A stretch of DNA of 64,000 nt from Byssochlamys sp. IMV 00236 (Eukaryota; Ascomycota; Eurotiomycetes; Eurotiales; Thermoascaceae): positions 310,001 through 374,000 of the forward strand of contig MSJH02000556.1 in NCBI GenBank assembly GCA_001931875.2. Direction: 5' to 3'. Below the pieces are notes generated by a model, which was given only the letters and a program-made list of their open reading frames with translations, did not search any database and had not been told where the DNA came from. This document shows, piece by piece, positions 58,231 through 64,000 of the stretch. The position numbers and the translations under genes are program-made. Every line of letters starts with the position of its first letter. Within the stretch, counting starts at the first letter, position 1.

Positions 58231-58725
58231 TATGACTCGAATATGAAGTGAAGATACAGTTGCGATAGTAATTCTGGTAAGTACCGACAGACGCACCTGG
58301 TGTTCTCGCGTATTCCAGCTGCGGTAGAGATGTTTCTGGTGGTTAATCAATGATAATGATGATAAACTATCGGAAACGGCGTCGCTCGAGGCAGAAAAGC
58401 CGCCGGAGATAAGTTGTTCCTGGGCTTTTCTCCGCGGCGAAAGCGAGAGCATCTCCATGTTCAAGTAGAGCATCTACTGAGACCAACGACCATTCTCGGC
58501 GAGAAACAGTCAGAGACCTTCAGTGCAGGCGAATGGAGTTCTGGTTAGAAGTTTCCTCTCTCCCTGTCAGCCTCACTTCACTGCTCCCTGCGTTGCGCAG
58601 CTATCTTCCCAACGCATCTATCTACCTCACTATCTCCGGCCGCTTTGACTGCCCCGCCCTCGAGTCTGTTCAGAGATAATACAGCACATTTTTCGATATA
58701 GCCTTCCAAGGAAGACACGTACACT
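58231..58725. promoter_or_regulatory. Divergent promoter, zim17 and cul3
   Basis: 495 bases shared between the two genes. 58540-58680 is pyrimidine-rich on the plus strand, as in many fungal core promoters before a start codon. Confidence 0.55.
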
Positions 58726-61515
58726 ATGGCTGCTATGAGAGCTAGGCATAAGATTCGTGCCCCTCGAAGGGTGGGTATTCATTTTCCTTTGTTCGTTATT
58801 GCTCAAAGAAATCCTCCCGCAGTACGGAGGCAACTTCCGCGGCTGCAGACATAAACAGCTTTTTGACGCTGGACTCGATATCTTGACTCTATCTGGTCGA
58901 TTAATTCCTAGTGCTTGACGATTGTTGCTAATATGAGTGTCCTCATAAAGGGTTTAACGACAGGCAAAGGAGATGATTTCGAGTCAAGATGGTCCGTCCT
59001 GTCTTCATCCTTACGCGAGATCCACACCAAGAATGCTTCGTGCCTATCCTTCGAGGAACTTTACCGCAGCGCATACCAGTGTGTCATTATGGGCCGGGGT
59101 GATGATCTGTATGAGCGTGTCGTGCGTCTAGAGCAGGACTGGTTGGAGAAGGAGGTCTGCAAGCGAGTCACATCCGCCATATCACCGAGCTTATTACTAG
59201 CAAGAGAGCCAACCGATGCAATGGACCAAGCAAACGAGAGAAGAGCTGCAGGAGAGAAGTTTTTGGAAGTAGTAAAGGCGGCTTGGGAAGACCATCAACT
59301 GTGTATGGGCATGATCACAGATGTATTGATGTACATGGTAAGCTGCACATCCGCTCTCTTACACTGCTATCCTTTAGACTGTTGTGCTTACGAGGTAAAG
59401 AATCGTGTTACATGCTCCGACCATAGGAAACCGTCGATATATATCGCAGCCATGTGCTTATTCCGAGATCATGTCCTTCGAGCGGCCATACCTACGGAAT
59501 CGGAAATGACTGTTTATAACGTCCTTGAATCAACAGTCCTCTTTATGATACAACTGGAGAGAGCTGGGCATATTATAGAGAGGCCATTGATTCGACACTG
59601 CATGTACATGTTAGAGGGTCTATACGAAACAGCCACAGAGGAGGATTCGTCGAAGTTGTACTTGACCGTCTTTGAGCCTTCTTTCCTGGAATCCAGCAAG
59701 GCTTTCTACCACGCCGAAGGACAGAGACTTCTAGCGACAACTGATGCAGCTACCTTCTGCCGACTCACCTCTGAACGCATCACGGAAGAGGTGCAGCGGT
59801 GTCGACAGACATTGTCTGACCTGACAGAACCGAAGATCAAGAGTGTACTGGACGAAGAGATGATCCTCAAGAACATTGCAGATGTCATCGCACTAGAGGG
59901 GAGCGGTGTTCGGTATATGCTTGACCATGACAAGCTGGAGGACCTGGGTAATGTGTACCAACTCAGCGCGAGAGTCGACCCGAAGAAGACCGCATTAACG
60001 AGGGCGGTGCAAAAGCGCATTGTTGAGATGGGCGATGAAATCAATGCTGCAGCCAAGGCGTTCGCCCAGCCGACAGTGGCTCCGGCGCAGAAGTCGGAGG
60101 AGGCCGCTAATGGCAAGAAGAAAGCTGATGAGAAGGAGAAGCCTGCAAATCAGCAGACTGCGGCTGCGATCAAATGGGTTGACGATATTCTAGCTCTCAA
60201 GCAGAAATTCGACGACGTCTGGCGCAAGGCTTTCGCCTCTGATCAGGGTCTGCAAACATCGATTACCACAAGCTTCTCAGACTTCATCAACTCCAACAAC
60301 CGCAGTTCAGAGCATCTGTCTTTGTTCTTCGATGAAAATCTCAAGAAGGGCATTAAGGGGAAGACGGAGAGTGAAGTTGATGCTCTTCTTGAGAACGGTA
60401 TCACGCTTCTCCGATACATTAAGGATAAGGACCTCTTCGAGACCTACTATAAGAAGCACCTGTCTCGACGTCTGCTCATGAAGCGGTCAGCAAGTATGGA
60501 TGCTGAGAGACAGATGATCTCAAAGATGAAGATGGAAGTTGGAAACCAGTTCACACAGCGTCTCGAATCTATGTTCAAGGACATGGCAATCTCCGATGAC
60601 CTTACAGCCGGCTACAGAGACCACGTGGCGAAGTCTGCGGATCCGGATGTCAAGAAGGTAGAACTGGAAATCAGCGTTCTCACCAGTACGATGTGGCCCA
60701 TGGAAATCATGTCTGCCTCCAAAGATGGTGCCGTGCAGCTACCATGCATCTTCCCTAAGGAGATCGACTCACTCAAGCAGAGCTTTGAGAACTTCTACCT
60801 AAGCAAGCACAATGGCCGGAAGCTCTCTTGGCAGTCAAACATGGGCACTGCAGATATCCGAGCGACGTTTCGGAGGTCCAACGGCAAAGTTGCCCGTCAT
60901 GAGCTGAATGTCTCGACGTACGCCATGGTCATATTACTCCTCTTCAACGACGTGCCGGACGGTGAATCTCTCACCTACGAAGAGATCCAAGCGCAGACTC
61001 GTATTCCAGATCACGACTTGATTCGGAACCTTCAGTCTCTCGCCGTGGCCCCTAAAACCCGAGTCCTCAAGAAAGATCCGATGAGCAAAGACGTGAAGCC
61101 AACAGACCGATTCTTCTACAACCCAGACTTCCAGAGCATGTTCACTAAGGTTCGCATCGGCGTTGTCAGCGGTGGAGGAAACAAAGTTGAGAGTCAGAAC
61201 GAGCGAAAAGAGACGGAGAAGAAGATGAACGAGGAGCGAGGCGGTAGCATTGAAGCTGCAATCGTACGAATCATGAAGTACGTTGTGTCCTTGATCCCCT
61301 TTCGACTGTACGATAGATACTAACGTGGCCTTTTCCTTAGGCAACGGAAAACGCTTTCGCACTCTCAGCTCATGACAGAAGTACTAACGCAGCTTGCTTC
61401 TCGCTTTGTTCCCGACGTCAACATGGTCAAGAAGCGTATCGAGAGTCTGATTGATCGAGAATACCTCGAACGTATCTCAGACTCAGATCCGCCCGCGTAT
61501 GGCTACATTGCTTAA
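58726..61515 (+). CDS. culC: Cullin-3 family E3 ubiquitin ligase scaffold
   Basis: Exons 58726-58770, 58951-59337, 59401-61277 and 61341-61515 give 827 residues. Exon 1 codes MAAMRARHKIRAPRR and joins GLTTGKGDDFESRWSVLSSS, the Cul3 N-terminus that binds BTB adaptors. LREIHTKNASCLSFEELYRS is Cul3-specific. The second intron is open in frame (63 bases) but must be removed to restore LMYMNRVTCSDHRKPSIYIA. The cullin homology domain includes FETYYKKHLSRRLLMKRSAS and MKMEVGNQFTQRLESMFKDM, and the 60-residue Lys/Ala insert at 1,130-1,190 of the coding sequence is low-complexity. The C-terminus IEAAIVRIMKQRKTLSHSQL carries the Nedd8 acceptor Lys, and YLERISDSDPPAYGYIA ends the winged helix. Cul3 with Rbx1 ubiquitinates BTB-recruited substrates. 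Confidence 0.95.
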
Positions 61516-62356
61516 GCGTTCTATGTTGACATGTTGATGCTTGCTCCGTGCAAAATTCCGCCATAACTCCGGCACTGATTCCCAGGCGTCTTGCATTATC
61601 CTCGGCAAACTCTTCCTCTTTATTCGTTCAACCAGTAAATATTTCACGCCCCCATTAGCGATGGCGAAAGGTGGCTGTTCTTTCTGCATTTCTTGGCTGT
61701 GGTTTCGATTCGTCGTTCTCTCAATAATCGCTATAGATGTTTCTTAGCAGTGCATATGACAGGGTCACGATTGATGGGTAGATAGGTTATACGGGACTGG
61801 ACGGCACGGTAGCACATGAATTGGATGTTTTATGCGAAATTAGACTTGAAGGGAAACGCGCCATTTATCTAGATGAACTGTGTGCATGGCATGCTTTATA
61901 TCTCTCTCATTCCAAAAAGAACGATGTCGATATCGCCCTCTTTCTCTACTATGAAGACTCAAGAACACTCCAGATGATTGCGGAAGAGTTACTCTGTACA
62001 CACGAAGCTTCGTTCTATCGTTCTATTAGCTTTTTTCTTTCAATAAGATATTAATATCTATAACTAGTCCCTGACGCCAAATCCTATGCTGCTCGAGTGA
62101 CACAAAGACCGCTGAACATGCAATGCCGCCAGACCATTCCCAATGCAACCATTCCAAACCTTGTAATCTAAAGTCTTTTGGTATCAAATGTAAAAACTGA
62201 AAGAAGGCTGGATGGACAAAAATGATATAATATACCACACCACCAGAGCGCTTTTCCCCCCTTTTCTCCACCCATTGAGCGCTTAAATCTCAGTGTCATG
62301 ACTAGATCCCATCCTAGACAGGATAAGATAAATCGATCCACATATTTTATTGTTGA
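61516..62356. other. Convergent 3' intergenic region
   Basis: About 840 bases between cullin-3 and sld5. Frames at 61541-62054 show no motif. No gene supported. Confidence 0.55.
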
Positions 62357-63388
62357 TTATAAAACCTCCACTTCCCCCCTCTCCCAACTCTTTTTGATCC
62401 CTTCCCATCGCACTACCCATACTTCACCCATATGCATCGTCGTACCGTATTCTTCCTCGAATCCCGCAGCCTCATCTGCAGGGATGAGAATGCTCACTTC
62501 ATCCACGAGACATCGCACGAATACGATCTCCTTCGTATCAGGCGCCTGGACCATACTCGTCCCGCCTGCGTTGTCGTCTAATCGACGTAGTCGCGGCGGG
62601 AAGGAGGCCATGAATGATAACCCGTAATGCTCCGCTAGGAGGTTCTGATGTGCGTGGATGAAAGCTGCTTCTTGTCGAGAAAGAGGGGATGTGTCTATCG
62701 CGGTTGAGGGGTCGGGGATGGAATCTTCTGGTTGTGCAGTAGTGGATTGGGTTGATTGTTGCTGCTGTTGGGAATCACGCGGTGGGGAGATGAGAAGGAG
62801 GTAGTGCATGCTGTATTTGGTGAGTTTGGAGAGACGCTGGCGGAGAAAAGAGCGGATGAGGTATTGAGTGCGAGAGAGGTCGGTTTGGAGGATTGAGAGC
62901 TTGAGGTTTAGAGTCGGGTTGTTGGTTGTGCTTGTTGAGGGGTCGGCTGATGAGGCGGCGAGGTCTTCGATTATTTCGATCTGGGAAGATGTGGCTGTTA
63001 GTGTTTCTTCTTCTTCTTCTTTTTCTTTTTTTGCTCTTTCGCTTGGGAGTTTGATATGCGCATTCCGCGTTGGTATCCTTGTATCCTTTGAGGGGAAAAA
63101 AGGTTATGTCTACCACAACCCTCGTACCCCTCGCGCGAGCACAAGGAAAGCAGGAAAGAAAGAAATTCGAATAACTCTCCTGTACCGCAGAGCCATTATG
63201 GAGAAACTTACCTGCTTCCTAACCCTCTCCATCATCCGATCCATCAACGGTGCCGGCCATGGCAAGAGTTCCGACACGGCGCGCTCCGCAACCCAATAGC
63301 GCGTCAGTTGCTGGTGATCAAGCGCGGTGGATTCAGGCGAGGAGTAATTGTCGCGATCGACAGAGGCGAGAATGTCATCGATGTCCAT
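62357..63388 (-). CDS. sld5: GINS complex subunit Sld5
   Basis: Exons 63388-63212 and 62980-62357 give 266 residues. The start MDIDDILASVDRDNYSSPES is typical; ERAVSELLPWPAPLMDRMME with RVRKQ joins IEIIEDLAASSADPSTSTTN, matching the Sld5 alpha-helical A domain. QTDLSRTQYLIRSFLRQRLS with KLTKYSMHYL continues it. A Gln/Thr/Ser-rich insert separates this from HQNLLAEHYGLSFMASFPPR, and the C-terminal B domain ends VFVRCLVDEVSILIPADEAA and EVWVVRWEGIKKSW. GINS (Sld5-Psf1-Psf2-Psf3) joins Cdc45 and Mcm2-7 to form the CMG replicative helicase. The single intron is long for this region (231 bases) and contains a CTT/AAG microsatellite; its acceptor TTCCCAG is strong and in phase. Confidence 0.9.
63004..63030. 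repeat. TTC-rich microsatellite in the sld5 intron
   Basis: Plus-strand run of TTC triplets and TTTTTC, purine-rich on the coding strand, lying within the intron upstream of the branch and acceptor. Confidence 0.65.
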
Positions 63389-64000
63389 AGCGATTGTGTG
63401 TATGCTGCGATCCGGGCCGCATTTGGACCGGTACAGGAGGAATTGGGAGAGATCGATCGATTATTGAACGGAGTCGCAATTGAGACGCCCTGGTTTTGCG
63501 GGGTGGGCGGCGTTGATTGGGCCTCCGCTCGGAACTACTTGGACTGCAGATTAGAAACAGACGGGCTCGACTCTAATAATAATACCGCCAATCTGGCAGC
63601 TTTACGTTTCAATGTTTGTCTAGGGAAAGGAAGTGATTATTCTGTTTTTTGAATTTGTTTCCTCTATTTTTATTCCTCACTCAAGGAAAACATGGTTCCT
63701 ATCAGTACCCTCTCACCAGGCTCCCTGTTCACAATTGGGAAAGCACTGGGATCGTAGGTTTCTATGTACAAGCTGCACCGCATATTATTATGCGATATTA
63801 GCCCTCATCGTCTCGCTCATATGCGGAAATGGGGATGGACTGGTATCGACGTCAAACGGCCTTGTTTGGACGATCCAGAAATGAACGAGTAGCTGGTGAC
63901 AGCAATGCTCCGCAAAGAATTGTACATGAACCACAAAAGGGAATTAGAGTTAAAAGGACGGTAAGGGGCATATAGTGCGCCAAAAAATGAATGTCAAGGA
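63389..64000. other. Upstream flank of sld5 to the window edge
   Basis: About 610 bases, mainly the sld5 promoter. Short plus-strand frames here show no recognisable content. No gene supported. Confidence 0.5.

Noticed and set aside
57646..58473. Longer zim17 protein starting at 58473
   Set aside because: The extra 81 residues lack presequence or domain features, and the ATG at 58230 starts a typical mitochondrial presequence.
59338..59400. Cullin-3 reading straight through the second intron, which has no stop
   Set aside because: It would insert 21 residues (VSCTSALLHCYPLDCCAYEVK) into the conserved LMYM-RV helix. Removal restores the family sequence exactly.

Overview
The window is nuclear DNA of a filamentous ascomycete, most likely an Aspergillus-like member of the Eurotiales. 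Genes sit on both strands, and most are split by introns of about 50-70 bases with GTAAGT/GTATGT donors and CTAAC/CTGAC-like branch sites. Several products are typical of this group: Ssr4, an eisosome Pil1/Lsp1 paralogue, an RCR protein, a fibroin-3-related protein and a Dal5-type transporter. The thiazole synthase gene also carries a TPP riboswitch inside a 5'-leader intron. There is no organellar, viral or bacterial character. The genus is an inference.

Layout. 1-4684 is an accessory stretch: the 5' end of an unknown gene, a 49-base minisatellite, an orphan three-exon gene, and a decayed Uma2-like nuclease-fold gene flanked by two copies of a short repeat. 4685-16543 holds a VOC/glyoxalase-fold protein, a WDR5/Swd3-like COMPASS subunit diverging from an Isc1-type inositol phosphosphingolipid phospholipase C, Thi4 with its riboswitch, Rtg2, and an MFS anion symporter. 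16544-24314 is gene-poor apart from Ssr4 (SWI/SNF-RSC). 24315-35853 holds the eisosome protein (start codon split by an intron), proteasome subunit beta-5, an HNH-type protein that has lost its key histidine, the RNA polymerase I second largest subunit, and Arl8.

35854-46449 is again loosely packed. It has two single-pass membrane proteins with Pro-rich tails (RCR and fibroin-3-related), a secreted Ala-rich protein, a 43-base assembly gap, and a small unknown gene. 47146-63388 is a dense housekeeping block: CwfJ/Drn1 diverging from Utp20, Zim17/Hep1 diverging from cullin-3, and the GINS subunit Sld5.

The genes do not form one pathway. Four divergent pairs share short to medium intergenic promoters, and an E-box (CACGTG) lies in the promoters of the Pol I subunit, Utp20 and Pre2 genes, which suggests shared growth control. 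I found no secondary-metabolite cluster, intact transposon, CRISPR array or convincing tRNA. The most notable regulatory element is the thi4 TPP aptamer with its nested P3 hairpins and the upstream ORF that runs through it. Coordinates of spliced genes are manual predictions checked for phase.
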